DNA of 43,522 bases from the NCBI GenBank assembly GCA_002323515.1, contig DCQQ01000035.1, positions 50,720 to 94,241 of the forward strand, written 5' to 3'. The stretch's first letter is position 1, and each line of letters opens with the position of its first letter. Made by a program: the position numbers and the translations under genes. The notes beneath the pieces were generated by a model. The model was given only the letters and a program-made list of their open reading frames with translations. It did no database searches and was not told the DNA's origin. This document shows positions 34,224 to 42,938 of the stretch, one piece after another. Source of the stretch: Balneolaceae bacterium UBA1514 (GTDB taxonomy: Bacteria > Bacteroidota > Rhodothermia > Balneolales > Balneolaceae).

Positions 34224-35810
34224 TTATTTCACTCGGGTTAATGCGTACAAGCTCTGCAAACTAGGTACGTTCAGTTTCCCGAGTGAAGTACGTGGAAGTG
34301 AATTCAAGTAGAGGAACTCTTTGGGTAGATGAGAAGCTGGGAGAGATGAACATCGGCATTGATCTAAAAGTTCTTCGGTAAGCTTGGTTTGTAGCTCTTC
34401 TTTTTCGTGGAGCAAGGAATATTGAAGTTCCTTTTGGATGCTAACTGCTTGGGTAGAAACAGAATTAGATGTAACCATAGGGGTAGTCACCGAGCTGCTT
34501 AATGTTGAAATCAGTTCAATGAAAGCCACAACCTTTTGTCCCCATTTAGGATCAGCCACTCCAATTATGGCGCAATCATGGATGGATGGATGTTGCTTTA
34601 GGCATTCAATCACCCAGTCTACGGCTATATTCTCACCACCACTTACTATGTGATCCAGTCTACGAGCTTGAATGTATAACAGGCCTTTATCATCTACTTT
34701 TCCTATGTCCCCAGTGCAAAACCACCCTTGTTCATCAAAGCTTTGTAGCAGTTGATTTTGCGAAGGTTCAGGAGAAAAAATCTGGGTACCCATTAACCAG
34801 ATAATATGATCATTAGTGTCCTCTTCATAGCGTAATTCTATGGATTGAGCTGGGTGCATCTGTCCAACAGGTAGCGGTTCTTTTAGGGGCTTTGGAAGTT
34901 CGGAAGTGGGGATTGAGCATATATGCGCAAAGGTTTCGGTCATCCCATAACTAAGTAATATGGGCCAACCTAGATTACCTGCTTCATCTACATCAGGAGC
35001 ATTAGTAGGTCCGCCCCCCAAAATAATGAAGCGGAACGCCTCAGAAACTAGCGAGGAAATGTTTTCGGTGCGATTGTGTTCGAGCCATTTATGAAGTTGG
35101 GTGGGTACCATCGATATTACCCGGCAATGGTGCCATCCATTTAGCCAAGAATTCCAACGTTGAACATCCGATGAGCTACTGAGGCTTATGGATGAGTGAG
35201 AAAGCAGTGATTTTAAAACTATACTCAGAGCCCCAATATGATGCAGGGGTAGGCACAGTCCCCAACTCTGGTTTGGGCTTAGTTGTACTTGAGCTTGTGT
35301 GGCTTGATAGGCTGCCCAAAGCTGAGAATGTCGAAGAGATATTCTTTTTGGTCTGGAACTACTACCTGATGTAAACAAGAACGCAAAAGGAGTTTTGTTC
35401 ACGACTAAGCTAAGTTCGTGAGTGGTTTGTTTTTGACTTGGAATTAGCGACAACCATTTGGTATGAAGTGCTGAAATATTCCTGTCATTTAAAAAGCTCG
35501 TAAATGGTATTTCTTGGGTGGCTTCCCGCACTTGAGAGTTGGTCCATGTTGGGTCAACTATGCAGAAGGGTATCCCTGATAGGAATAAACCCGCAACTAG
35601 GCAACAAAGCTCAGCAGAATTATTGCTTTGAAGGATGTAGGTGTGGGGTTCATCTTGATGAGCTTCTAACCAATTTGGTAGCTTTTGACTATATAAAGCT
35701 ATATGTGAATACCTAATTGATTGGTTTTCAACACTTGCGGCATGTAAAAAAATAAAATCAGAAGAACATGAAAATTGAAATTCTTGTGGTATGTCAATCG
35801 AAATACTCAT
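34224..35810 (-). CDS. menE: O-succinylbenzoate-CoA ligase (with insertion)
   Basis: 528 aa AMP-forming ligase activating OSB for naphthoate ring closure. P-loop FLFTSGSSSRPKRISL (about 147-162), LSYGMTETFAHICS, GWFCTGDIGKVDDKGLL, and the catalytic lysine K512 in LPRTSLGKLN. A Ser/Thr/Gln-rich stretch at about residues 434-475 interrupts the C-terminal domain and makes it longer than the usual ~450-490. The P-loop variant S-S-S-R-P-K-R keeps the key lysine. The start overlaps the menC stop by 4 bases. Identity rests on both motifs and the men neighbours. Confidence 0.87.
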   Translation of the reverse strand: MSISIDIPQEFQFSCSSDFIFLHAASVENQSIRYSHIALYSQKLPNWLEAHQDEPHTYILQSNNSAELCCLVAGLFLSGIPFCIVDPTWTNSQVREATQEIPFTSFLNDRNISALHTKWLSLIPSQKQTTHELSLVVNKTPFAFLFTSGSSSRPKRISLRHSQLWAAYQATQAQVQLSPNQSWGLCLPLHHIGALSIVLKSLLSHSSISLSSSSDVQRWNSWLNGWHHCRVISMVPTQLHKWLEHNRTENISSLVSEAFRFIILGGGPTNAPDVDEAGNLGWPILLSYGMTETFAHICSIPTSELPKPLKEPLPVGQMHPAQSIELRYEEDTNDHIIWLMGTQIFSPEPSQNQLLQSFDEQGWFCTGDIGKVDDKGLLYIQARRLDHIVSGGENIAVDWVIECLKQHPSIHDCAIIGVADPKWGQKVVAFIELISTLSSSVTTPMVTSNSVSTQAVSIQKELQYSLLHEKEELQTKLTEELLDQCRCSSLPASHLPKEFLYLNSLPRTSLGKLNVPSLQSLYALTRVK

Positions 35811-37111
35811 CCTTGCTGCTCGATAATGGGTGTGAGTTTATTGCGCATTATGAACAGGCCAAGATGTTGGATCTTGTTACTATATTCAGGGCTTGTACTG
35901 TGGGGCTGATCATCAAAATAGGTCGCATGTAACGAGAAAATTCCCTGTTGTATTTCGGGGACGAGACTACGTTCAGGACTTAAATAATCCTCTATTAGCC
36001 AACGACCTGTATCTAGTCCATGTGCCAAATTATGCCCAGTAAGTTGGTTACTCATCCAAGCCAGGGTAGCTAGGGTATATCGTGCAATGATGCCATCAAA
36101 TGCACTACTAAAGATGCAGGTTTGACCTTTTTCACGGGCTATAACGCAGCGTTGAATCATTTCTGGAATTCCACCACTTAGTGTTGGTTTGAGTACAAAA
36201 TAAGATATGTGTTGATGGCCTAAGAGTGAGGTAAAAGACGAGAAATCAACACTGCTTTCATCCGCTGCCATTGCTGGTGCTTTGGGTGTTAGTTCCAGAC
36301 AAAAGTTGGTGAAGATATTAGGGGCAACGGCTTGTTCTATATATTCTATGGCATAGCGATGATAGTCCTTCTGATATGGCTTAAGGGATTCAGATTCCCA
36401 TTTCCCATTGGGATCTAGCCGGTATTTCATATCAGGTAAGATATCCTGGATAATAGCCATTCGATTCAAATTTTCTTGATGTTTTGGACCTACCTTCATT
36501 TTAATAGTCTTAACTCCCTTTGACCAAGCTTTCTGGGCTAGCTTGAGTGATTCTTCTGGGCTTGCTATAGGAAGCAAAGCATTAATAGGGATTTGGGCAT
36601 CATGATTTTTTTGACTTGAATAAGAATCGACCATTTGAGTCGAAGTCTGTGTGGTGGCTGAATAAACGGGGTCTAGTTCATAGGCATGATCACGAACTAA
36701 GTAATAAAGTGGGAGATTTTCTCTTTGGCTACCCCAATCGTATAGCATCATGCTTAAGGCAAATTGGATAGATGGAAAATTAGTTGGAATACATGAGTAG
36801 AGTAGATCTGTTGCGCGTTGTGCGTAAGTGTAGTCAAAAAAAAGTCGGCTAGTACTTTTTTCTTGGGGCAAATGAGTCTGCAAAAGGTGTAACTGCTCCT
36901 CAAGTTTTTTTCTATGTGAAATAAGCAATCTTTCACAGTCTTTAAGACTCTCGCTAGAAAAACCGGGAAGTGGAGCACATTCCCCCCAAGCTGAACCCAT
37001 TGAATGCTTCCACTCAATTAGGATTCCTTCACGGGATGAGCCCATAGATCCTTTAGCCTGTATAAATTCAGACGTGAATGGGCTTTTATAGGTATAAAAA
37101 TGAAGACTCAT
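35807..37111 (-). CDS. menC: o-Succinylbenzoate synthase
   Basis: 434 aa enolase-superfamily dehydratase converting SHCHC to OSB. Catalytic lysines in VKTIKMKVG (KxK) and in FVLKPTLSGG; metal ligands in RLDPNG, YIEQ and AADES, in the MenC order. An N-terminal capping domain carries GSAWGECAPLPGFSSE. Longer than E. coli MenC (320 aa) through an extended N-terminal domain, as in other Bacteroidota-like versions. It overlaps menE by four bases; menA lies 119 bases upstream on the same strand. Confidence 0.88.
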   Translation of the reverse strand: MSLHFYTYKSPFTSEFIQAKGSMGSSREGILIEWKHSMGSAWGECAPLPGFSSESLKDCERLLISHRKKLEEQLHLLQTHLPQEKSTSRLFFDYTYAQRATDLLYSCIPTNFPSIQFALSMMLYDWGSQRENLPLYYLVRDHAYELDPVYSATTQTSTQMVDSYSSQKNHDAQIPINALLPIASPEESLKLAQKAWSKGVKTIKMKVGPKHQENLNRMAIIQDILPDMKYRLDPNGKWESESLKPYQKDYHRYAIEYIEQAVAPNIFTNFCLELTPKAPAMAADESSVDFSSFTSLLGHQHISYFVLKPTLSGGIPEMIQRCVIAREKGQTCIFSSAFDGIIARYTLATLAWMSNQLTGHNLAHGLDTGRWLIEDYLSPERSLVPEIQQGIFSLHATYFDDQPHSTSPEYSNKIQHLGLFIMRNKLTPIIEQQG

Positions 37112-37230
37112 CAGATGTGTTCTGTTTTACCTTTTAATGTGTACATTCAGCTTTAATTTAGTCCTTCAACTCCTTTAAACATCTATTAACTATCCATTTA
37201 TGATTGTAGTTACCTAGGCTGGCCACCCAG

Positions 37231-38121
37231 CTATGGAATGACTAAGCCTATGGTAAATAAAAACCCATAAAGGAACATAAATGCGGCTGTTTTTTCTAAG
37301 GTTCCATTGAGTGTTGATTTTTTCTCATGCGACCAAATCTCACTAAGTAATTTTAAGGATAAAGGAACACTTAGATAAGGTAAAAAAATCCAAATAGAGG
37401 CATCTAAACGCACAAAAAAGTGTGGAGGTATCGCAAAGGCAAGAGCAAGAAGGACAGTATATTCCCATTTTAAGGCTTTTTCTCCCAATAAGACCCCTAA
37501 CGTTTTCTTTCCGCTGACTCTGTCTTGAGCCACATCGCGTAAATTGTTAACCACTAGTATATTAGTACTAAGTGCGCCCGGTATGAGTGCCGCCCAAAAA
37601 CTTGTACTCGACCACTCAAGGGTATTTAAATAATAGGTAGTCATGGTGGCAACAAGACCAAAATAGGCAAATACAAAAAGATCACCAAGCCCATTGTAGC
37701 CAAGAGGGTAAGGGCCTCCTGTATACATAATACCAAAAACAAGAGCGCTAACTCCTATAGCCAAGACAATTGCACCTCCTATATACACTAAATACAACCC
37801 AGCAATAAATGCAAGTATCATTGTTATGTAAGCTGCATTTCTCATCGTATTTGGTTGAATAAGTCCTGCAACAGTCATCCTTTTGAAGCCAACTCGGTCA
37901 GCTCGGTCGCTTCCTTTTTTGTAATCATAATAATCATTGGCAAAATTGGTGCCTATTTGGATAAGCGTGGCGCATAACAATGCGACCAAACTTACTAGAA
38001 TATTCAAACTATCCTGCAAATAAGCCAGGCTAGCCCCAATAATTACAGGCGTATAGGCTGCTGTGAGAGTTTTAGGCCGTACAGCAAGTATCCAATGATG
38101 TAAGGAAAAAGTTGAAGTCAT
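37231..38121 (-). CDS. menA: 1,4-dihydroxy-2-naphthoate polyprenyltransferase
   Basis: 296 aa membrane enzyme that prenylates DHNA to demethylmenaquinone. UbiA-family signatures are the first aspartate motif NFANDYYDYKKGSD (about 61-74) and the second NLRDVAQDRVSGKKTLGV (about 193-210), with nine or so helices. LHHWILAVRPKTL at the start is characteristic of MenA. First gene of menA-menC-menE; menD, menF, menB and menH are not in the window. Divergent from glnA across 253 bases. Confidence 0.93.
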   Translation of the reverse strand: MTSTFSLHHWILAVRPKTLTAAYTPVIIGASLAYLQDSLNILVSLVALLCATLIQIGTNFANDYYDYKKGSDRADRVGFKRMTVAGLIQPNTMRNAAYITMILAFIAGLYLVYIGGAIVLAIGVSALVFGIMYTGGPYPLGYNGLGDLFVFAYFGLVATMTTYYLNTLEWSSTSFWAALIPGALSTNILVVNNLRDVAQDRVSGKKTLGVLLGEKALKWEYTVLLALAFAIPPHFFVRLDASIWIFLPYLSVPLSLKLLSEIWSHEKKSTLNGTLEKTAAFMFLYGFLFTIGLVIP

Positions 38122-38307
38122 GATTATGCTAAAATAAGGTATAATTACATCTAAAGGTGGATAGCTTAAAAAATTATGGGCTAAGGCGAATGAGCTTAAG
38201 AAAATTGCTTAAATTCTATTAAAACCCCTCTTTAACGTTAATAAATTAGATAAAAGGGCTTCCAAATAAATTAAATTATAGTGTATATATAATTACACTT
38301 AAATAAA

Positions 38308-38339
38308 TTGGGTAGATTAAATAAATTACTTTATATTTG
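38308..38339 (+). promoter_or_regulatory. Bacteroidota-type promoter of glnA
   Basis: TTG at 38308-38310 and TATATTTG at 38332-38339 (consensus TAnnTTTG) are separated by 21 bases, matching the -33/-7 promoter architecture known from Bacteroidota. A start near 38346 would leave a leader of about 30 bases before the glnA ATG. Confidence 0.65.
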
Positions 38340-38374
38340 TACTGTTAAACTCAAACATCTGAACTTTACTATAT

Positions 38375-39385
38375 ATGTCATACGCAAAACTCGAATATAT
38401 TTGGCTAGATGGGTATAAGCCGACGCAAACGTTAAGAAGTAAAACTAAGGTTGTACACAACTTTAGTGGAAATTTAGAGGATTGTCCCATGTGGTCCTTT
38501 GATGGTAGTTCAACTGAACAGGCCGAAGGTAGCAGTTCTGACTGCTTACTCAAACCAGTCGCTATTTATCCAGATCCGGATCGTGAGTTTTCTTATCTCG
38601 TGATGACTGAAGTTCTTAATGCAGATGGTACCCCGCACGAATCCAACGGGCGTGCATCAATCGATGAAGATGACGTAGATTTTTGGTTTGGCTTTGAACA
38701 AGAGTATTTCCTAATTGACCCAGAAACCAATTTACCCCTTGGCTTTCCTGCTGGTGGATACCCGGCACCCCAAGGACCTTACTATTGTGGTGTAGGTGCA
38801 AAATCAGCATACGGAAGAGAAATTATTGAAGAACATTTGGACCTATGTTTAAAAGCAGGTCTTAACATTGAAGGTATTAATGGAGAAGTAGCTGCCGGCC
38901 AATGGGAGTTTCAAATATTTGCTAAAGGTGCGGCTCAAGCTGGTGACGAAATTTGGGTAGGTCGTTACCTTATAGAGCGAACCGCTGAAAAATATGGTGT
39001 TGCAGTAGATTATCATCCAAAACCACTGGGTGATACAGATTGGAACGGTTCAGGTATGCACGCTAATTTCTCCAATGGTAAAATGCGTGATGAGGGTGGT
39101 GAAGTCTATTTCAAAGCGGTATGTGAGGCTTTTGGAAACTTTATACAAGAGCATATTGATGTATACGGTGCCGATAATGACATGCGATTGACAGGTAAGC
39201 ATGAAACACAGTCCATTGATAAGTACAGCTATGGTGTATCCGATCGAGGCGCATCAATCCGTATTCCAGTGGGTACCGTGGAAGACGGTTGGTTAGGACG
39301 ACTTGAAGATCGACGACCAGCATCTAATGCAGACCCTTACAAAGTTGCGTCACGAATCATTAAAACGGTACGAACAGCGGGTTAA
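38375..39385 (+). CDS. glnA: Glutamine synthetase, type II (eukaryotic-like)
   Basis: 336 aa. It condenses ammonia and glutamate to glutamine. The sequence is the short GSII class, not the ~470-aa GSI or ~700-aa GSIII: MWSFDGSSTEQAEGSSSD (about 39-56), FGFEQEYFLID, NGEVAAGQWEFQI, GSGMHANFSNGKM and KHETQSIDKYSYGVSDRGAS. There is no adenylylation tyrosine loop of the GSI-beta type. It is monocistronic, bounded by a recognisable promoter and a strong terminator. With the ammonium transporter 6 kb to the left it makes up the nitrogen-assimilation content of the window. Confidence 0.95.
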   Translation: MSYAKLEYIWLDGYKPTQTLRSKTKVVHNFSGNLEDCPMWSFDGSSTEQAEGSSSDCLLKPVAIYPDPDREFSYLVMTEVLNADGTPHESNGRASIDEDDVDFWFGFEQEYFLIDPETNLPLGFPAGGYPAPQGPYYCGVGAKSAYGREIIEEHLDLCLKAGLNIEGINGEVAAGQWEFQIFAKGAAQAGDEIWVGRYLIERTAEKYGVAVDYHPKPLGDTDWNGSGMHANFSNGKMRDEGGEVYFKAVCEAFGNFIQEHIDVYGADNDMRLTGKHETQSIDKYSYGVSDRGASIRIPVGTVEDGWLGRLEDRRPASNADPYKVASRIIKTVRTAG

Positions 39386-39406
39386 ACACAGCCCTAAAAT
39401 AATTAT

Positions 39407-39438
39407 AAGCCTGTCTTTTTGGAAGACAGGCTTTTTTT
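39407..39438 (+). terminator. Strong intrinsic terminator of glnA
   Basis: AAGCCTGTCTT-TTTGG-AAGACAGGCTT forms a perfect 11-bp stem with a 5-base loop, followed by five T. It begins 21 bases after the glnA stop. Confidence 0.92.
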
Positions 39439-39579
39439 ATGGAATGAATTCGCTTAAGTCACCGTTAGTCAATGGTATTCACAAATATACATTGTACTGT
39501 TTAGGTATCGTAATTAGAGCAATAAAACCGTTTTGTTCTTTCACTTAGGTACGGATTCACTAAGTTAAATTTTTGTACT

Positions 39580-40023
39580 ATGCATATAGGAAAAGTAGCT
39601 CGAAGCCTTTTACTCCTAACACCCTGGCTATTGATTAGTAGTGACTATACAGTAGAAAAAAACATTTTTTCTACCTTTACTTTGGTAGTAGAGGGGGTAG
39701 AAGATACAGTTGGTGAGATTAGAATCGCTGTGTTTGACTCAGAAAATAGATATCTAGACGAACCTAGTTATGTTGAAATTGTGCCAGTTAGCGACACGAT
39801 GGTTGAATGGCAAATAGATGATTTAGCCTATGGTCAATATGCTATTGCTGTATATCACGACAAAAATAAAAACGGAAAATTAGATACCAATATCCTCGGC
39901 ATCCCAACAGAGAATTACGGCTTCTCCAATAACGCTAGAGGTAAATTTGGCCCAGCAAGCTGGGGTGAGGCAAAATTTTTAGTGAAGGATCGCTCAGCAG
40001 TACACCGAATAAAGTTAGAATAA
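39580..40023 (+). CDS. DUF2141 secreted protein
   Basis: 147 aa. A signal sequence at about 5-20 leads into a single beta-sandwich-like domain. The DUF2141 hallmark is clear: AVYHDKNKNGKLDTNILGIP, followed by EYGFSNNARG-like wording (ENYGFSNNARGKFGPASWGEA, cited in part) and a final F-L-V strand. The D-x-N-x-N-G-x-L-D segment resembles a calcium-binding loop. The family is common in Bacteroidota and marine Proteobacteria, and its function is unknown. It stands alone between the glnA terminator and the convergent YbjQ gene. Confidence 0.85.
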   Translation: MHIGKVARSLLLLTPWLLISSDYTVEKNIFSTFTLVVEGVEDTVGEIRIAVFDSENRYLDEPSYVEIVPVSDTMVEWQIDDLAYGQYAIAVYHDKNKNGKLDTNILGIPTENYGFSNNARGKFGPASWGEAKFLVKDRSAVHRIKLE

Positions 40024-40097
40024 ATATCGCGCAGCAGTGGCCTAGTTTTCTGTAACCAGGTTAGTATTGCAAAGATTTTTAGGTACATGTTAGCCAA

Positions 40098-40415
40098 CTA
40101 AAATTGTACAGCCGTACCGGTGACGCTCACCATGAGCATACTTCCTGTTTCCCCAATGGTTTCATAGTCTACGTCAATACCTATAATTGCATTGGCACCA
40201 AGTTGAAAAGCCTTCTCTTCTAACTCGCTAAATGCAATGCGTCTAGCCTCTTTTAGTTCTTTTTCATAAGAAGCAGATCGGCCACCAACGATATCGCGAA
40301 TACCAGCGAAAAAATCTTTAAAAATGTTTGCTCCGAGTATAGCTTCACCGGATATAATGCCTAAATACTGGTTAATCACTTTTCCTTCAAGATTGTTGGT
40401 TGTTGTCATTATCAT
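40098..40415 (-). CDS. YbjQ/DUF74 family protein
   Basis: 105 aa cytosolic protein. The family signatures are [21 protein letters not shown] (residues 19-39, cited in part) with [16 protein letters not shown], and the pair [17 protein letters not shown] and [11 protein letters not shown]. These proteins form pentamers and are often labelled heavy-metal-binding, with little direct evidence. The length is typical. Monocistronic; convergent with the DUF2141 gene. Confidence 0.88.
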   Translation of the reverse strand: MIMTTTNNLEGKVINQYLGIISGEAILGANIFKDFFAGIRDIVGGRSASYEKELKEARRIAFSELEEKAFQLGANAIIGIDVDYETIGETGSMLMVSVTGTAVQF

Positions 40416-40509
40416 GGAAGTGCTCCTAATTTGTTACACTGTAAAAATAGCTTTGAGTGTGAATTACATCAAAAATATAGTATTAGTTAAAAAATTGATA
40501 CTAATGGGT

Positions 40510-40541
40510 AAAAAAAAAGCCTTCTCGATTGAGAAGGCTTT
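40510..40541 (-). terminator. Strong intrinsic terminator of the RRM gene
   Basis: On the minus strand AAGCCTTCTC-AATC-GAGAAGGCTT forms a 10-bp stem followed by a run of T (plus-strand A-run 40510-40518). It lies about 20 bases after the RRM gene stop. Confidence 0.9.
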
Positions 40542-40559
40542 GTACAGTCATAGTGGTGA

Positions 40560-40835
40560 CTAGCGACGAAAATTATCACGTCTTGGTCGCTCTTCACGAG
40601 GACGAGCTTCGTTCACTTTACATGAACGACCATCAATTTCTGCTCCATCGAGATCTTCGATTGCAGCTCTTGCTTCGTTATCATCATCCATTTCTACAAA
40701 TCCAAATCCTTTGGATCGGCCAGAATATTTGTCTGAAATAACTTTTGCGGAACTAACGGTTCCATAAGCTTCAAAGACTTCGCGTAATTGGTCATCAGAA
40801 ACCCCATAGCTAAGATTTCCTACGTAAATGTTCAT
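40560..40835 (-). CDS. RRM-type RNA-binding protein
   Basis: 91 aa. A single RNA-recognition motif with RNP2 IYVGNL (3-8) and RNP1 KGFGFVEM (42-49), followed by a short arginine-rich tail (PREERPRRDNFRR). This matches the small glycine/arginine-tailed Rbp proteins of cyanobacteria and Bacteroidota, often cold-induced and presumed RNA chaperones. It lies 163 bases downstream of purE on the same strand; that gap probably contains its own promoter and a long leader. Confidence 0.93.
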   Translation of the reverse strand: MNIYVGNLSYGVSDDQLREVFEAYGTVSSAKVISDKYSGRSKGFGFVEMDDDNEARAAIEDLDGAEIDGRSCKVNEARPREERPRRDNFRR

Positions 40836-40998
40836 ATCAAAAAATAATTAAGTAATTAAAGTTACGGAGAGAAGCAGACAGCAACAGCTACAGGATTCAA
40901 AGAAACGTACATCTGGATATCATACCCAATCCATTCATAAATTACGGTATTAATCAACCAACACCAACAAAATTATCCACACCCTTTTTTTGATGTAC
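40836..40998 (-). promoter_or_regulatory. Leader / control region of the RRM gene
   Basis: 163 bases between purE and the RRM gene, no ORF and no clear terminator hairpin for purE. The length allows a long 5' leader of the kind seen in cold-induced RNA-binding genes. Only its position supports this. Confidence 0.3.
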
Positions 40999-41499
40999 TT
41001 AACCACTATCTTTATACAGGTTTTTTGATTTATTGAACGATTCTTCAGCCATTTTCTGATGAAATTCTTTCAACTTATTTTGTAGCTCGATGGAGCTATT
41101 GGCTAAGATTCTACAGGCTAGCAATCCAGCATTCTGCGCCTTTCCGATAGCCACGGTAGCAACGGGAATGCCGTTGGGCATTTGTACAATCGAATATAGG
41201 CTATCCACACCGCCCAAGGCATTTGTTTGAATAGGTACACCAATAACGGGTAAGATGGTATGACTAGCCACCATACCGGGAAGATGTGCGGCGCCACCAG
41301 CACCAGCAATAATGACTTTAAGACCTTTATTGAAGGCATTTTTGGCATATTCTGCCATGTAATCGGGTGTTCTATGAGCAGATACTACTTTTTTTTCATA
41401 GCTAACACCCATTGTATCCATTATTTCTGCGGCTTCTTTCATGGTAGGCCAGTCACTATCGCTACCCATAATTAATCCAACTTCAATGTTATCTGCCAT
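40999..41499 (-). CDS. purE: N5-carboxyaminoimidazole ribonucleotide mutase
   Basis: 166 aa. It converts N5-CAIR to CAIR in purine synthesis. Class I PurE motifs: [13 protein letters not shown] (13-25), [11 protein letters not shown] with the catalytic histidine, and [15 protein letters not shown]. The presence of purK beside it confirms the two-step bacterial route rather than direct AIR carboxylation. It starts 78 bases downstream of the purK stop. Confidence 0.95.
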   Translation of the reverse strand: MADNIEVGLIMGSDSDWPTMKEAAEIMDTMGVSYEKKVVSAHRTPDYMAEYAKNAFNKGLKVIIAGAGGAAHLPGMVASHTILPVIGVPIQTNALGGVDSLYSIVQMPNGIPVATVAIGKAQNAGLLACRILANSSIELQNKLKEFHQKMAEESFNKSKNLYKDSG

Positions 41500-41577
41500 A
41501 AAAGAATTCCTTACTTTCTTAGTGTGTATTTAAAATTACATATTAGAGAAACAATAAAAAAATATGTCAATCAACTA

Positions 41578-42771
41578 TTAAATTTGTACGCTCTCGGTTA
41601 AACGCATAGCTCGTTCATAGACACTGGTACTATCATTTCCTAAAAGAGTGTAATGGCCCATTTTCCTTCCGATTTTACTCTGAACTTTACCGTACATATG
41701 CAAATGGCCATTGGGTTCGGAGAGTAGGGCTTCGCTGAATTCAACTTGAGCAGTTCTATTTTGCGTACCTAATAAATTGATCATTACGCTAGCAGGGTGG
41801 GTAAGTTGAGTCGATCCAAGGTCTAACCCTAGTACTGCTCTTATATGGTTCTCGAACTGGGAAGTTACACAGCCCTCTATGGAGTAATGACCTGAATTAT
41901 GTGGACGAGGTGCGGATTCATTCAATAAAACATCGCCATTTGGTGTATAAAAAAACTCAAAGGCAACAATGCCTCTTGTACCTAAGACCTCCATAGCTTG
42001 TAAGGCGCGTTTTTGTGCCAATTTTTTTATTGAATCGGGCACTCTTGCTGGAGTAACTACTGCCACGCAAATATGCTTTGATTGAACTGTTTCGCAACAT
42101 TCGTACACCGAATACTCCCGCCCGTTGTGCGCAACTTGGACTGCTAACTCGTGACTGAAATCAATAAATGCCTCGGCTAAGATATCATGACCATTTTGCC
42201 CACCCAGTTTGGTAAACATATCTGCAGCTTCATTCAAACCAGAAACTGTTGCATTCCCATACCCATCATAGCCACCCTTGGAAGACTTTAGTACAAATGG
42301 CCAGCCATATTGGTGACCAAAATCTTTTAAATCTTCGCGATCATGGATTTGTTTATAGGGAGTGACGGGTATTCCGGCTTCTTCAAAACTTTGTTTTTCA
42401 ACGATTTTATTTTCAATTTTAGCAAAGCCTTCAGGGCTTGGATAGATAGGTGTAGCTGAATTGATTTGAACTTGCTCTAACACGCTTGATTCTATGAACT
42501 CATTTTCCAGGGTTAATACATCACACTTCTGAGCAAATTCCGTCATCGCTTTTACATCCTCAAAAGAACCAGTTGTTACCATAGGGATCATATAATGCAT
42601 GGGCTCGTGGGTACTGCGATCCGTATATGCGGCCACTTGAATGCCAAGTCTATAGGCTTCAATTGCACTCATTTTTGCTAATTGACCTGCTCCTAAAAAA
42701 CCAATAGTAAATGAGGCAGGGATAGTATGAGATTCGGTGATGAGACTTTTGGACCCTTTGATATCGGTCAT
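41578..42771 (-). CDS. purK: N5-carboxyaminoimidazole ribonucleotide synthase
   Basis: 397 aa ATP-grasp ligase that adds bicarbonate to AIR using ATP. N-terminal IGFLGAGQLAKM (24-35), ATP-grasp loop KSSKGGYDGYGN and the metal-binding NESAPRPHNSGHYSIEG segment are all intact. An N-terminal extension of about 20 residues precedes the core; a later start is conceivable but no better ATG precedes the first motif. It is first in a purK-purE pair, the reverse of the common purE-purK order. Divergent from prfA across 167 bases. Confidence 0.94.
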   Translation of the reverse strand: MTDIKGSKSLITESHTIPASFTIGFLGAGQLAKMSAIEAYRLGIQVAAYTDRSTHEPMHYMIPMVTTGSFEDVKAMTEFAQKCDVLTLENEFIESSVLEQVQINSATPIYPSPEGFAKIENKIVEKQSFEEAGIPVTPYKQIHDREDLKDFGHQYGWPFVLKSSKGGYDGYGNATVSGLNEAADMFTKLGGQNGHDILAEAFIDFSHELAVQVAHNGREYSVYECCETVQSKHICVAVVTPARVPDSIKKLAQKRALQAMEVLGTRGIVAFEFFYTPNGDVLLNESAPRPHNSGHYSIEGCVTSQFENHIRAVLGLDLGSTQLTHPASVMINLLGTQNRTAQVEFSEALLSEPNGHLHMYGKVQSKIGRKMGHYTLLGNDSTSVYERAMRLTESVQI

Positions 42772-42840
42772 TTAATGTCTTTTTAGGTTGATTGATGGGT
42801 TACTGTCTATAACTTGATTTACAAAATAGTGCGTTCATAA

Positions 42841-42883
42841 CTTAGCTAAAAGTACAAATTAATAGTACTTACAAGCAGCTAAG
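42841..42883. repeat. Nested inverted repeat between purK and prfA
   Basis: The outer arms CTTAGCT (42841-42847) and AGCTAAG (42877-42883) enclose the inner arms AAGTAC (42850-42855) and GTACTT (42865-42870) around a 9-base loop. Together they give a 13-bp interrupted hairpin. It could be an operator or an RNA structure in either divergent transcript. Confidence 0.45.
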
Positions 42884-42938
42884 AATTGCCTATACAATAA
42901 AGTACGCTATTGTGTATTTTCAGGACAAATAACGTAAA

